This document shows positions 1 through 11,614 of a stretch of DNA of 64,000 nt, piece after piece; position 1 is the first letter of the stretch, and every line of letters begins with the position of its first letter. The translations under genes were made by a program, and so were the position numbers. Source of the stretch: Actinomycetota bacterium (lineage in GTDB: Bacteria; Actinomycetota; Thermoleophilia; Solirubrobacterales; Solirubrobacteraceae); the NCBI GenBank assembly GCA_005888335.1, contig VAWY01000135.1:20401-84400 (forward strand). The letters are read 5' to 3'. The notes beneath the pieces were generated by a model. It saw nothing but the letters and a program-made list of their open reading frames with translations. It made no database searches and was not told where the DNA came from.

Positions 1-852
1 ACCCAGTCGGCCATCTCCCAGCAGATCGCGGCCCTCGAGCGCGAGGCCGGCACCATCCTCGTCGAGCGCAGCGCGCGCGGCGTGCGGCTGACCGAGGCGG
101 GCGCCGCGCTCGTCCGCCACGCCGAGGCGATCCTCGCCCGGCTCGACGCCGCCGAGCGCGAGCTCGAGGCGATCGCCGGCCTGCGCGGCGGCCGCCTGCG
201 GATGGTCGCCTTCCTCAGCGCGGCCGCGTCGCTCATGCCGCTCGCCATCGCCGAGTTCCGCCGCCGCTACCCCGCGGTCGAGCTGAGCCTCGAGCCGCGC
301 GAGCCGCCCGAGGGGATGGACTGCCTGAAGGCGGGCGAGTGCGACGTCGCGCTCGGTCTCGAGTCGAGCTTCCACCCGGTCGTCGACGAGGCGATCGAGA
401 AGACGATGCTCCTCGACGACCCGATGTTCCTCGTCCTGCCGTGCGACCACCGTCTCGCCCGCAAGCCCGACCTGCGCCTCGCCGACCTCGCCGACGAGTC
501 CTGGCTGCAGGGCGACACGGCGACCTGCCCCGACACGATGATCCTGCTGCGCGCCGCCACCGCCGCCGGCTTCGAGCCCCGGATCGCCTTCCAGTCCAAC
601 GACTACACGGCGATCCAGGGCTTCATCGCCGCCGGCGTCGGCGTCGGGCTCATCCCCGACCTCGCCCTCGCCTCGGTGCGCGACGACATCGTCATCCGCG
701 ACATCGGCGACCAGGCCCCCTCGCGGCGGATCTACGCGGCCAGCCTGGCCGGCTCCTACCGGGCGCCGGCCACCGCCGCCATGCTGGAGATCCTCGAGGA
801 GGTCGGCCGCGACTACGAGCGCGGGCGCCGCAAGCTCGCGCTCGCGTCCTGA
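1..852 (+). CDS. LysR-family transcriptional regulator (5' end missing)
   Basis: The reading frame is open from the first base of the window, so the start lies upstream. The first visible residues (TQSAISQQIAALEREAG) are the recognition helix and wing of a LysR winged helix-turn-helix, followed by the linker helix. From about visible residue 60 onward there is a LysR substrate-binding domain (GGRLRMVAFLSAAASLMPL, then the typical VGVGLIPDLAL near the end). The family consists of DNA-binding regulators that respond to a small co-inducer, commonly for catabolism or a divergent operon. The target cannot be read because the upstream side is outside the window. Its 3' end overlaps the convergent hydrolase gene by about 40 bases. 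Confidence 0.93.
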   Translation, partial: TQSAISQQIAALEREAGTILVERSARGVRLTEAGAALVRHAEAILARLDAAERELEAIAGLRGGRLRMVAFLSAAASLMPLAIAEFRRRYPAVELSLEPREPPEGMDCLKAGECDVALGLESSFHPVVDEAIEKTMLLDDPMFLVLPCDHRLARKPDLRLADLADESWLQGDTATCPDTMILLRAATAAGFEPRIAFQSNDYTAIQGFIAAGVGVGLIPDLALASVRDDIVIRDIGDQAPSRRIYAASLAGSYRAPATAAMLEILEEVGRDYERGRRKLALAS

Positions 853-1682
853 GCGCCCGCCGCGACGAGGTCGCCCGACGCCGATCCGCCGGCACCGAAG
901 AACTCGATCAGCAACGGGGCCAGGACCTTCGCCTTGACCATGTGCGTCTGACCCTCGAGGACGCGGAGCTGCGCGTTTGGGAGGACGTCCGCGAGCGCCC
1001 GCATGCCGTGGTGCAGCCACGCGGGGCTCTTCCCGCCGACCACCGACAGCGTCGGCATCGTGACGCCGGCCCACCGGCCCGCCGGCAACGGGTCGCCGGC
1101 CTGCAGACCGCTCAGCGCGGCGAAGTCGTAGGGAAGGGTGTGGGCGACGGCCTTGAGCTTCGGCCACGCCGGCATCAGGCGCATCAGGGCGATGACGATG
1201 CCCGGGACCCCGACCTGTCGCATGAAGAGCCTGACCGCGTCACCGCGGCGATCCGCGGCGAGCAGGGCAGTGAGCTGGGGCAGATGGTCGGCGGGAAGCG
1301 GGGCGCGGCTGTCGTCGACGATGAACGGCGCCTCGTACACGACGAGCCTCTCGATCCCCAGCCCGCGATTCGCCGCCTCCAGCGCGAGCGCCGCGCCCGA
1401 TGAGATCCCGTACACGCGCGCCGATCCGCCGGCCTCGTCGATGAGGGCCGCGATGTCCTCGACCTCGCGCCCGACCGCGTACGGCGCGGTGTCGCCGCTC
1501 TCGCCGCGGCCGCGGCGGTCGTAGGTGAACACGGTGAAGTGCTCGGCCAGCAGCGCCGCCAGCGGCGCGCTCGGCCCGGACGCGCGGTAGCACAGCGCTC
1601 CGTCGACCAGGATGACGGGCGGTCCGTCGCCCGCTGTCTCGTACGCGATCGGCGTGCCGTCGCTCGAATGAAGTGTGCCCAT
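813..1682 (-). CDS. Alpha/beta hydrolase
   Basis: This is a 289-residue alpha/beta-hydrolase fold protein. It starts MGTLHSSDGTPIAYET, the usual opening of this family, and has the oxyanion-loop strand, a nucleophile elbow GISSG, and a late EGQTHMV that supplies the catalytic histidine. The acid residue is not obvious: the usual Asp strand reads SVVGGKSPAW. The substrate is unknown. The ATG at 1682 is preferred because GAGG lies just upstream; an ATG at 1715 would add eleven residues and sits 5 bases after the preceding oxidoreductase stop. The gene therefore probably shares a transcript with that oxidoreductase. The nucleotide frame of the upstream gene runs into this one only because of the frameshift near 2132. 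Confidence 0.85.
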   Translation of the reverse strand: MGTLHSSDGTPIAYETAGDGPPVILVDGALCYRASGPSAPLAALLAEHFTVFTYDRRGRGESGDTAPYAVGREVEDIAALIDEAGGSARVYGISSGAALALEAANRGLGIERLVVYEAPFIVDDSRAPLPADHLPQLTALLAADRRGDAVRLFMRQVGVPGIVIALMRLMPAWPKLKAVAHTLPYDFAALSGLQAGDPLPAGRWAGVTMPTLSVVGGKSPAWLHHGMRALADVLPNAQLRVLEGQTHMVKAKVLAPLLIEFFGAGGSASGDLVAAGAQDASASLRRPRS

Positions 1683-1720
1683 GCACCTCAGACCGGCGCA
1701 CGCGCCGGAACTCATCGCGG

Positions 1721-4700
1721 TCAGCTGTCCAGCTCGGCCGCGAGCCGCGCCGCCTCCGCGCGGAAGCGCTCGGCGTTGCGCAGCTTGATGTCCTCGTAGC
1801 CGCGCACCATGTCGGGCAGCTCGGCGAGCCGGAGCACCGTGGCGTGCGTCCCGGGCGTCAGCCGTTCGAGCGCGCCGGCGACCAGCGCGCGGTACTCGCC
1901 GACCAGCGCCCGCTCGACGCGCCGCACCCGCGGCGCCCCGAAGACGTCGAGCGGCGTCCCGCGCACGAAGCGCAGCGCGCGCAGCAGCCGGAAGGCGGGC
2001 ACGAACCAGCCGCCGAGCTTGAGCTTGCGTTTCATCCCCAGTGCGCGCAGGAGCGGCGGGTGCAGCAGGAACTTCACCTTCGCGCCCCCGCCGAACTCGG
2101 CCGTGACCTTGGCCCGCTCGACCGCGTCGAGCGTCCTTGTAGGCCATCAGCTTGTGCAAGCCACGCGCGTACGCCTCGGCGACCGCGAGATCGACCCGCG
2201 CGACGGCCATCACGTCCTCGGCGTAGCGGCGCGCGTAGGCGGCGTTCTGGTAGGCGACGAGGTCGGGGACGCGCACGCGCAGCAGCCGGCGCAGCTCGCC
2301 CGTCGCGCCGGTCGCCTCGAGGATCGCCGCCGAGGCCGCGTCGAGCTCGGGCTCGACCGCCGGCGGCTCGAGCAGCTCGGTGATGAGCTCGGGCCGCGCG
2401 ACCGCCGCGCGGCCCCACGCGAAGGCGGTCAGGCTCTTCTCGACCGCGGCGCCGTTCAGGCGGATCGCCTGCTCGATCGCGTCCGCCGACACGGGCACGC
2501 ACCCGTGCTGGTAGGCCGCGCCAAGCAGCAGGAGGTTGGTCGGCATGTGGTCGCCGAAGAGCGCCTCGGCCAGCGCCTGCGCGTCGAGGTGGACGTTCTC
2601 GTCTGCGCGCGTCGCGCGGCCGATCGCGTCGAGGTTGCGCCGCAGCGCCGGGAAGCGCACGCCGATGTCGGTGACCATGGCGGCGGTCGGCACGGTGGCG
2701 GTGTTGACGACGGCCACCGTGCGCTCGGGATCGGCGACAGCGAGGTTGCGCGGGTTGGCCGCGCCGAGCACGTCGAGCCCGAGCAGCAGGTCGACCTGGC
2801 CGATCGACGCCTTGTTGGAGCCCTCGATCGGCGACCGCGAGATCCGCACGTCGCTGATGACCGGGCCGCCCTTCTGGGCCAGGCCGGTCTGGTCGAGCGC
2901 GTAGGCGTGCTTGCCGTCGAGCAGGGCGCCCATCTGGAGGATCTGCGAGACGGTCACGACGCCCGTGCCGCCGATGCCCGGCATCCGCAGCGTGAAGTCG
3001 TGGCGCGGCACGCGCAGCTGCGGCTCGGGCAGCCCGGCCGGCGGCGGCGGCGCGACCTTGGCCGCCTTCTTGCCCGGCACGACCTCCAGGAACGACGGGC
3101 AGTCGCCCTTCGCGCACGAGTAGTCCTTGTTGCAGCCGGCCTGGTGGATCTGCGTCTTGCGGCCGAACTCGGTCTCGACGGGCAGGACCGACAGGCACGA
3201 GCTCTTCTCGCCGCAGTCGCCGCAGCCCTCGCAGACGCGCTCGTTGATGTGCATCCGCTCGGGCGGGTCGGCGAGCTTGCCGCGCTTGCGCAGGCGGCGC
3301 TTCTCGGCCGCGCAGCCCTGATCGTGGATCAGCACGGTGACGCCGCGCACGCGGGCCAGCTCGGCCTGCGCCGCCGCGAGCTCGTCGCGGTGGCGCACCT
3401 CGGCGATCGGGTCGAGCTTGACGCGGCGGTACTTGCGCGGCTCGTCGGTGGTGACGATGACGCGCTCCACCCCCTCCAGCGCCAGCCAGCGCGTCAGCTC
3501 GGGCACCTTGAGCTGGCCGAGGACGTCCTGGCCGCCGGTCATCGCGACCGTGTCGTTGTAGAGCAGCTTGTAGGTGATGTTGGCGCCGGCGGCGACGGCG
3601 AAGCGGATGGCCAGCGAGCCCGAGTGGTGGAACGTCCCGTCGCCGAGGTTCTGGACGAAGTGCTCGGCCTCGGTGAACGGCTGCATGCCGACGAACTGGG
3701 CGCCCTCGCCGCCCATCTGCGTGAGGCCGGTGACCGTGCCCTTGCCCTCCGGCGAGAGCAGGACCATCGTGTGGCAACCGATCCCGACGCCGAGCAGCGT
3801 GTCGTCGGGGTTGCTCGTCGAGCTGTTGTGCGGGCAGCCCGAGCAGAAGAACGGCGTGCGAGCGAGCGGCAGCGCCGCGCGCGCCGGCGGGGTGCGGCGC
3901 GCCTCGATGGCCTCGACGCGCGCGCGCACGCCGTCGAGCGACACGCGCCGCTCGAGCCGCGCGGCGACCGCCAGCGCGATCGTGTCGGCGTCGAGATCGG
4001 ACTCGGCAGGAAGCAGCGGCTTGCCCACGACGAGCGGCTGGTCGGGGCCGCCGTAGAGCGCGTCGCGCAGCGCGGGCTCGAGGTAGGGGAGCTTCTCCTC
4101 GACGACGAGGATCTCGTCGAGGCCGCGCGCGAACTCGCGGAACGCGTCGCGGTCGTGCGGGTAGAGCATGCCGACCTTCATCAGCCGCACGCCGGCGCGC
4201 TCGAGGTCGCGCTGGCGCAGGCCGAGGTCGCGCAGCGCCTGGACGAGCTCGTAGTAGACCTTGCCGGCGGCGACGATGCCCAGCCAGGCGTCGCGCGTCG
4301 GCACCGTGATCGGATTGAGCTGGTTGAGCGCCGCGTACTGGCGCGCGAGCTCGAGGCGGACGCCGAACAGCGAGCGCTCGAGCTCGAGCGAGGCGGGCGC
4401 GAGGAGGTTGCCCGACGGCCGGTGGCTGCCTGCGTTCTCGGGGAGCACGGGCACGACGCGCTCGGGCCATACCTGCGCGGTGCCGGCGGCGTCGGCGACG
4501 TTGGTCACGACCTTCAGCGCGCTCCACAGCCCCGACGCGCGCGAGCAGGCGATCGCGTGCAGCCCGAGGTCGAGGACCTCCTGCAGCGTGCCGGGGTAGA
4601 ACGTCGGCATGTGCAGCGCGGCGAGCGTCGCCTCGGCGGCGCTCGGCAGCGTCGAGCTCTTGCAGCTCGGGTCGTCGCCGACGAGCGCGAGCGCTCCGCC

Positions 4701-5228
4701 GGACGGGTGCGTGCCGGCGAAGTTTGCGTGGCGCAGCGCGTCCATCGCGCGGTCGAGGCCGGGGTTCTTGCCGTACCAGACGCCGAGCACGCCGTCCTGG
4801 CGCGGTCCCGGCAGGTTGCCGGTCAGCTGCGAGCCGTAGACCGCGGTGGCGGCGAGCTCCTCGTTGAGCCCGGGGACGAGGTGGATGCCGTGCTGGCTGC
4901 CCAGCTCGCCGAGGCGCACGACCTCCTTGTCGAAGCCGCCGAGCGGCGAGCCCTGGTAGCCGGAGACGAAGGTGGCGGTCTTCAGCCCGCGGCGGACGTC
5001 GGCGCGGTGCTGGTCGAGCAGCACGCGGACGAGCGCCTGGATCCCCGAGACGAAGATCGTGCCCTGCTCGAGGACGTACTTGTCCTGAAGCGTGGTCTCG
5101 GGTCGGCTGAGCTTGACCGGCGCGCGGGTTTCGGGCGGCTTCGCCGCCGTTGACCTTGGGCGAACTTCGTTCGCGCCTGGATGGAATGCTGCGCCGCTCG
5201 TCGTCTCTCGGATCTCGGTGCCCGCCAC
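1721..5228 (-). CDS. Indolepyruvate ferredoxin oxidoreductase family protein, single-chain (frameshifted near 2132)
   Basis: This is a single-chain 2-oxoacid:ferredoxin oxidoreductase of the indolepyruvate type. Such enzymes oxidatively decarboxylate aryl-pyruvates with TPP and Fe-S clusters, passing electrons to ferredoxin. The order is: TPP/pyrimidine domains (FVSGYQGSPLGGFDKEV near residue 90, GVGIGCHTMVLL in the middle), cysteine-rich ferredoxin-like segments near residues 663 and 699 (VCEGCGDCGEKSSC, SCAKGDC), then a gamma-type domain (MPGIGGTGVVTVSQIL near 750). The C-terminal domain resumes in a different frame: it reads HKLMAYKD up to about 2133 and LDAVERAKV from 2131. The span is 3508 nt, one more than a multiple of three, so one base is extra or two are missing. 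The GTG at 5228 has AGGAG about ten bases upstream. The first 40 residues form an extension that covers a palindromic repeat. Confidence 0.85.
2129..2135 (-). other. Frameshift point in the indolepyruvate oxidoreductase gene
   Basis: The conserved protein sequence leaves one frame after the codon at 2133-2135 (MAYKD) and continues in another from the codon at 2129-2131 (LDAVERAK). A single surplus base at 2132, or loss of two bases, explains it. The region downstream in the new frame (KFLLHPPLLRALGMKRKL and so on to the stop at 1721) matches the expected family C-terminus. It could be a sequencing error or a true mutation. Confidence 0.8.
5160..5174. repeat. Dispersed hairpin repeat, copy 1 (inside a coding start region)
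   Basis: Perfect inverted repeat GCGAAC-TTC-GTTCGC. This copy lies within the N-terminal extension codons of the oxidoreductase gene. Related copies are at 11555-11573 and 12921-12937. Confidence 0.75.
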
Positions 5229-5256
5229 AGCTGTGGTCTCCTCTCCTGACCGAAAT

Positions 5257-5270
5257 AGGTCAAGTGACCT
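5257..5270. promoter_or_regulatory. Candidate FadR/GntR-type operator
   Basis: AGGTCA-AG-TGACCT is a perfect 6-bp inverted repeat with a 2-base centre. It overlaps the TGA stop of the regulator (5260-5262) and lies 28 bases upstream of the oxidoreductase GTG start. Its size and position fit an operator bound by the adjacent FadR-type regulator. Binding itself is inferred. Confidence 0.5.
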
Positions 5271-6027
5271 TACCAGTTGTGGGCAACAGAAAGTCGGGCA
5301 GTGGACGGATCAGCGCGCGGGCCGTCTCCTTCTCCCACGTGCGCTCGAGCTGGCCGAGGTGCTCGTCCATGACCGCCTCGACCTCCGCGACGTCGCCCGA
5401 GCGCACCGCGGCCAGCGTGCGCTCGTGGATGTCGATCGTCCACTCGGGGACCGCCGGCGCGTGCATCGCCATGTCGCGGGCGATCTCGAGCTGGCGGATC
5501 AGCGCGCGCATGAGCGTCTCGACCGTCGGGTTGCCCGTGGCGCGCGCCAGGGCGAGGTGGAACTGGACGTCGAGCTGCAGGAAGCGGTCCTCGTCGGCGG
5601 GCCCGTAGCCGGCCGCGACGATCCGCCGCATGGCCTCGATGCTCCGCTCCAGCGCGGCGAAATCGTCCTCGCCGGCCCGCACCGCGGCGAGCTGGGCGAC
5701 CCGCGGCTCGAGCAGCCGGCGCGCCTCGAGCACGGAGGCGACCTCGCCGAGGCGCATGCTCGAGCGCTGGCGCACGAGCTCGACCGGCACGACGTCGCTG
5801 TCCACGAACATGCCGCCGCCCGGGCCGCGGCGGACGCTCAGCAGCCCGGCGTCGGTGAGGACCGCGATCGCCTCGCGCAGCGTCGGGCGGCTGATCTCCA
5901 TCTGCGCGGCCAGCGCGCGCTCTCCCGGCAGCTTGTCGCCGACGCGCAGCTCGCCGGCGCGGACCTTCTCGGCGATCTGCTCGGCGGCCTCCTCGAAGGT
6001 GCGGCGCGTGCGGACGGGCGTGAACAT
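5260..6027 (-). CDS. FadR-subfamily GntR transcriptional regulator
   Basis: This 255-residue protein has an N-terminal winged helix (about residues 10-75: VGDKLPGERALAAQM, ISRPTLREAIAVL, GLLSVRRGPGGGMFV) and an all-helical FCD ligand-binding domain (about 85-230) with the usual metal-site region (LDVQFHLALARATGNPT). FadR-type regulators sense acyl-CoAs or small organic acids and usually repress neighbouring catabolic genes. The gene lies directly upstream of the indolepyruvate oxidoreductase in the same direction with a 31-base gap that holds a palindrome, so local control of that enzyme is likely. The ATG at 6027 gives the canonical N-terminus. Confidence 0.9.
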   Translation of the reverse strand: MFTPVRTRRTFEEAAEQIAEKVRAGELRVGDKLPGERALAAQMEISRPTLREAIAVLTDAGLLSVRRGPGGGMFVDSDVVPVELVRQRSSMRLGEVASVLEARRLLEPRVAQLAAVRAGEDDFAALERSIEAMRRIVAAGYGPADEDRFLQLDVQFHLALARATGNPTVETLMRALIRQLEIARDMAMHAPAVPEWTIDIHERTLAAVRSGDVAEVEAVMDEHLGQLERTWEKETARALIRPLPDFLLPTTGKVT

Positions 6028-6049
6028 CCGCGGGCGAGTCTACGCCGTG

Positions 6050-6068
6050 TGGTCAGGCGAGTGGACCA
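6050..6068. promoter_or_regulatory. Inverted repeat upstream of the FadR-type regulator
   Basis: TGGTC and GACCA arms (6050-6054, 6064-6068) separated by nine bases, 23 bases upstream of the regulator start and between two divergent genes. It could be an autoregulatory site. The spacing is unlike the compact palindrome at 5257, so confidence is low. Confidence 0.3.
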
Positions 6069-6136
6069 ACGCAGGGGTGGTGCGATTCATCCCTTGGGTC
6101 GGTGAGCGCAGCGGACGACGCCGCGATCATCGCCCC

Positions 6137-6643
6137 ATGCGCAAGATCCTCACGACCCTGCTGGTGCTCGTCGCCCTCGGCGCGGCCGCCCAGAGCGCCA
6201 TGGCGGACGACCCCGGGGCGTACTCCAGCGACTCGTCGGGCGACAACATGATCGGACGCCAGTGCGAGACCCCGTTCAGGGACGGCGTCCCGGGCCAGTA
6301 CGGCGCGTGGGGCAACTACGTCGACGGCTGCACGGTGGTCCTGGAGTGCCCGGCGGGGCGCACGTGCGTCGCCGAGGCGCAGGGGTGGATGCAGACCAAC
6401 ACGTGGGACGACGACGGCGTGGGCGACCGCGTGACGATGAACTCGCGGCTGAGCGTCCACGACGACAGCGGCATGATCTGGCGCCACGACGTCAGCTGCG
6501 AGGGCGCCGAGCTGTGCATCGCCCCCGATACCACCACGCTGACCGGCGGCCAGCGTGCGCAGGTCCAGTGCAACGGCGTGCGCGAGAGCGTCGCCGGCCA
6601 CACGGCGCAGGCCACCTGCGTCCTGCGCCTCAAGTTGAGCTGA
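6137..6643 (+). CDS. Small secreted cysteine-rich protein
   Basis: This 168-residue protein is not assigned to a known family. It begins with a clear Sec signal peptide (MRKILTTLLVLVALGAAA, likely cleaved after SAMA). The mature part of about 145 residues is acidic, rich in Gly/Asp, and has eight cysteines (for example RQCETPF, DGCTVVLECPAGRTC, SCEGAELC), which suggests up to four disulfides in an extracellular beta-rich fold. It is divergent from the regulator and convergent with the esterase that follows, so it is probably monocistronic. No enzymatic motif is visible. Confidence 0.8.
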   Translation: MRKILTTLLVLVALGAAAQSAMADDPGAYSSDSSGDNMIGRQCETPFRDGVPGQYGAWGNYVDGCTVVLECPAGRTCVAEAQGWMQTNTWDDDGVGDRVTMNSRLSVHDDSGMIWRHDVSCEGAELCIAPDTTTLTGGQRAQVQCNGVRESVAGHTAQATCVLRLKLS

Positions 6644-6650
6644 CCCGACG

Positions 6651-7514
6651 CTAGCCCGCCCGCCGGGCGGCGCGGACGAAGCGCACGACCGCGGGCGTCG
6701 CGTCGAAGCCCGACGGGTTGTGGCTCGGCAGCGGCGGGCCGGCGCCGGGCCAGCCGTGGTCGGTGCCGGTCAGGCGCACCGCCTCGACGCGCAGGCCGCT
6801 ATCGCAGCCGCGGTAGACGTAGCGGGTGACGAGGCGCTGCGGGTGGCTCGCGCGCGGGCGGGTCGAGCAGCCGTCGCCGCGCGCCCAGCGCGCGGTGTAG
6901 CGCGGGACGTTGCCCTTGCGGTCGGGCTTCTTGCCGTTGTAGGGCACGACCGTGTCGGCCGTCCCGTGGATGTCGAGGAACGACATGCGGGCGTCGGCCG
7001 GACACGGGTCGAGCGCGCGGTAGCCCGCCGCCACGGGGACGACCGCGGCGAAGCGGTCGGGCCGCTCGCAGGCCATGCGGGCGGCGAAGCCGGCGCCGTT
7101 GGAGACGCCGGTGATCGAGACGCGGCGCGGGTCGAAGCAGCTGCTGACGACGGCGTCGATCGTGTCCGAGACGTTCGTGACGTCGGTCGTGCCCTGGGCG
7201 TCGTTGAGCGTCCAGAACCCGCCGGCGGCGCGCGTCGGCCACAGGACGCCGAACCCCGCGCGGGTGCCGGCGCGGCCGATGCCCAGGCGATCGCCCTTGT
7301 CGCCCCCGCCGCCGGGGATGACGACGACGATCAGCGGGGTGGCGCCCGGCTTGGCGCCGGACGGCACGCGCAGCACGCCGCCGTCCACGACGTGGCGGCC
7401 GGCCGAGGGGCACGTCGCCTGCGCCTGGGCGGGACGGCGGCTCGCGCCGGCCCCGCACGCGGCGAGGAGCGCCGCGAGGGCCAGCGCGCCGGCGAGGGAG
7501 CGGCGAGCGGTCAC
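6651..7514 (-). CDS. PHB-depolymerase/feruloyl-esterase-like lipoprotein
   Basis: This 287-residue secreted serine esterase belongs to the PHB depolymerase/LpqC family. It has a lipoprotein signal (LALAALLAAC at the start), a glycine-rich oxyanion segment VVVIPGGGGDKGD, a nucleophile elbow GVSNGAG, DIHGTADTVVPYNG carrying the acid residue, and TGTDHGWPG carrying the catalytic histidine. It probably hydrolyses extracellular polyester or phenolic esters; the substrate is unknown. The GTG at 7514 overlaps the TGA of the upstream MFS gene (GTGA), which signals translational coupling. The longer in-frame extension to 7610 would read antisense-like Arg-rich sequence and is rejected. Confidence 0.82.
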   Translation of the reverse strand: MTARRSLAGALALAALLAACGAGASRRPAQAQATCPSAGRHVVDGGVLRVPSGAKPGATPLIVVVIPGGGGDKGDRLGIGRAGTRAGFGVLWPTRAAGGFWTLNDAQGTTDVTNVSDTIDAVVSSCFDPRRVSITGVSNGAGFAARMACERPDRFAAVVPVAAGYRALDPCPADARMSFLDIHGTADTVVPYNGKKPDRKGNVPRYTARWARGDGCSTRPRASHPQRLVTRYVYRGCDSGLRVEAVRLTGTDHGWPGAGPPLPSHNPSGFDATPAVVRFVRAARRAG

Positions 7515-8833
7515 GACGGGAAGCCTACGGGGGCTTCGATCACGCGCTCGGCGTCGTAGGCGGCCAGCTGCGGGAAGGCGAGCGCGATGAGCCCCACGCC
7601 GGCGACGCACGCCAGCCCGCCCGACGCCATCGAGAAGCGCGCGCTGGTCAGCGACGCCACGACGCCCGCCTCGATGTCGCCGAGCCGCGGCCCGCTCGTC
7701 ACCACGAGCGAGAAGACCGACGACATGCGCCCGCGCATCGCGTCAGGCGTCACCGTCTGGTTGATCACCGACCGGCAGACGGCGCTGACGCTGTCGGCGG
7801 CGCCGGCGACCGCGAGCAGGGCGGCGGCCGGCCACAGGCTCGACACCAGCCCGGCGGCGGCGACGGCCAGGCCCCAGACGATCACCGCGCCGATGACGAT
7901 CAGCCCGAGCCGGCGGACGTGCTCGAGCCATCGGGTCGTCAGCGCGGCGACCGTCGCTCCGGCCGAGACCGCGGCGAACAGCAGGCCGGTGCCTGACGCG
8001 CCCGCGCCGTAGACGCCGACGGCGAGCACGGGGAACAGCGCACGCGGCATGCCGAAGGTCATGGCGACGAGGTCGATGGCGAACGAGCCGAGCAGCGCGC
8101 GGTTGCCACGCACGAAGCGCAGGCCCTCCGCGATCGAGGACCCGATCCCCGCCACGCCGCCGTTGGCGGAGCGGTCTTGATCGGCGATCGTCGCGTAGGC
8201 GGCGCGCTCGGCGTGCTCGCCGTGGGGCACCTGCGGCGCCATCGCCAGCGCGGCGCCGACCATCGCCGCGCAGCTGACCGCGTCGACGAGGTAGGCGGCC
8301 TGCACGCCGCCGGCGCTGATGAGCAGGCCGCCCAGCCCGGGGCCGAGGACCATGGTCAGCTGGTAGAGCCCGAAGTTGACGGCGAGCGCCGAGCGGATGT
8401 GCTCGGGCGCGACGACGTTGGGAATGATCGCCGAGCGGGTCACGTTCTGGATCGCGCCGAAGCCGGCCAGCAGCCCGGCCAGCACGTAGAGCGCGCCGAC
8501 CGGCGGATGGCCGAGCACGGCGGCCAGCCACAGCGCCCCGGCGATCGCCACGAGCGCCACCTGGTCGGCGAGCAGCAGGCGGCGGCGGTCGAAGCGGTCG
8601 GCGAGCGCCCCGCCGACCAGCGCCAGGGCGACCAGCGGCACGATCTCGGCGGCGCCCAGCAGCCCGGTGAGCAGTGGCGAGCGGGTCTGGACGTAGACCT
8701 GAAAGGGCAGCGCGACGAGCGTCGCCTGGGTCCCCATCCCGGACACGAAGTTGCCGAGGACGAGCAGCCGCAGGTCGCGCGAGGCGCGGTACGGCGTGAG
8801 GTCGGCGGTCAGCCGCGGCGGACGCAGTTTCAC
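7511..8833 (-). CDS. MFS transporter (MFS_3/EntS-like)
   Basis: This 440-residue protein has about twelve hydrophobic segments and the MFS motif A region GGALADRFDRRRLLLADQ after the second helix. It resembles the EntS/MFS_3 exporters, which often export siderophores or drugs. The substrate cannot be deduced. It starts with GTG at 8833, only 32 bases from the divergent aceE start, so the two promoters must share a very short region. The downstream lipoprotein esterase is coupled to it by a 4-base overlap. Confidence 0.85.
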   Translation of the reverse strand: MKLRPPRLTADLTPYRASRDLRLLVLGNFVSGMGTQATLVALPFQVYVQTRSPLLTGLLGAAEIVPLVALALVGGALADRFDRRRLLLADQVALVAIAGALWLAAVLGHPPVGALYVLAGLLAGFGAIQNVTRSAIIPNVVAPEHIRSALAVNFGLYQLTMVLGPGLGGLLISAGGVQAAYLVDAVSCAAMVGAALAMAPQVPHGEHAERAAYATIADQDRSANGGVAGIGSSIAEGLRFVRGNRALLGSFAIDLVAMTFGMPRALFPVLAVGVYGAGASGTGLLFAAVSAGATVAALTTRWLEHVRRLGLIVIGAVIVWGLAVAAAGLVSSLWPAAALLAVAGAADSVSAVCRSVINQTVTPDAMRGRMSSVFSLVVTSGPRLGDIEAGVVASLTSARFSMASGGLACVAGVGLIALAFPQLAAYDAERVIEAPVGFPS

Positions 8834-8865
8834 GGGGTCGTTACGGTGTGAGCGAGGGAGGACGG

Positions 8866-11493
<2,628 letters not shown>

Positions 11494-11494
11494 T

Positions 11495-11543
11495 TCGCTG
11501 GCGCTCATCACCGTCGCGCGAACGAGATGACTCGCTGGCGCTC
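11495..11543 (+). repeat. Short direct repeat in the E1-E2 gap
   Basis: TCGCTGGCGCTC occurs at 11495-11506 and 11532-11543, each followed by related sequence leading to a CGCGAAC motif. It looks like a partial duplication in the otherwise non-coding 121-base gap between aceE and the E2 gene. Confidence 0.55.
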
Positions 11544-11554
11544 GCCATCTTCAA

Positions 11555-11573
11555 GCGCGAACTTCGTTCGCGC
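11555..11573. repeat. Dispersed hairpin repeat, copy 2 (E1-E2 gap)
   Basis: Perfect 8-bp inverted repeat GCGCGAAC-TTC-GTTCGCGC, 41 bases before the E2 start. It could act as an RNA hairpin that adjusts relative expression of the complex subunits, or be a mobile extragenic palindrome. Confidence 0.75.
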
Positions 11574-11614
11574 GGCCCTGTCTCGCGGCAGTCGCTGTCG
11601 CGCAGGGGGCTGCG

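Noticed and set aside
2129..2135. Programmed ribosomal frameshifting in the oxidoreductase or mce gene 2
   Set aside because: No slippery heptamer is visible at either site, and these families are not known to use frameshifting. Mutation or sequencing error is simpler.
1809..5153. A 1114-codon plus-strand open frame opposite the oxidoreductase gene
   Set aside because: It is exactly antisense to conserved oxidoreductase coding sequence, is made of Arg/Ala/Val/Leu-rich low-complexity protein, and shows no motif. High G+C removes stop codons on the other strand.
6651..7610. Longer start for the PHB-depolymerase-like lipoprotein
   Set aside because: The extra 32 residues are Arg-rich antisense of the MFS gene end; the GTG at 7514 gives a proper lipoprotein signal and a GTGA overlap.
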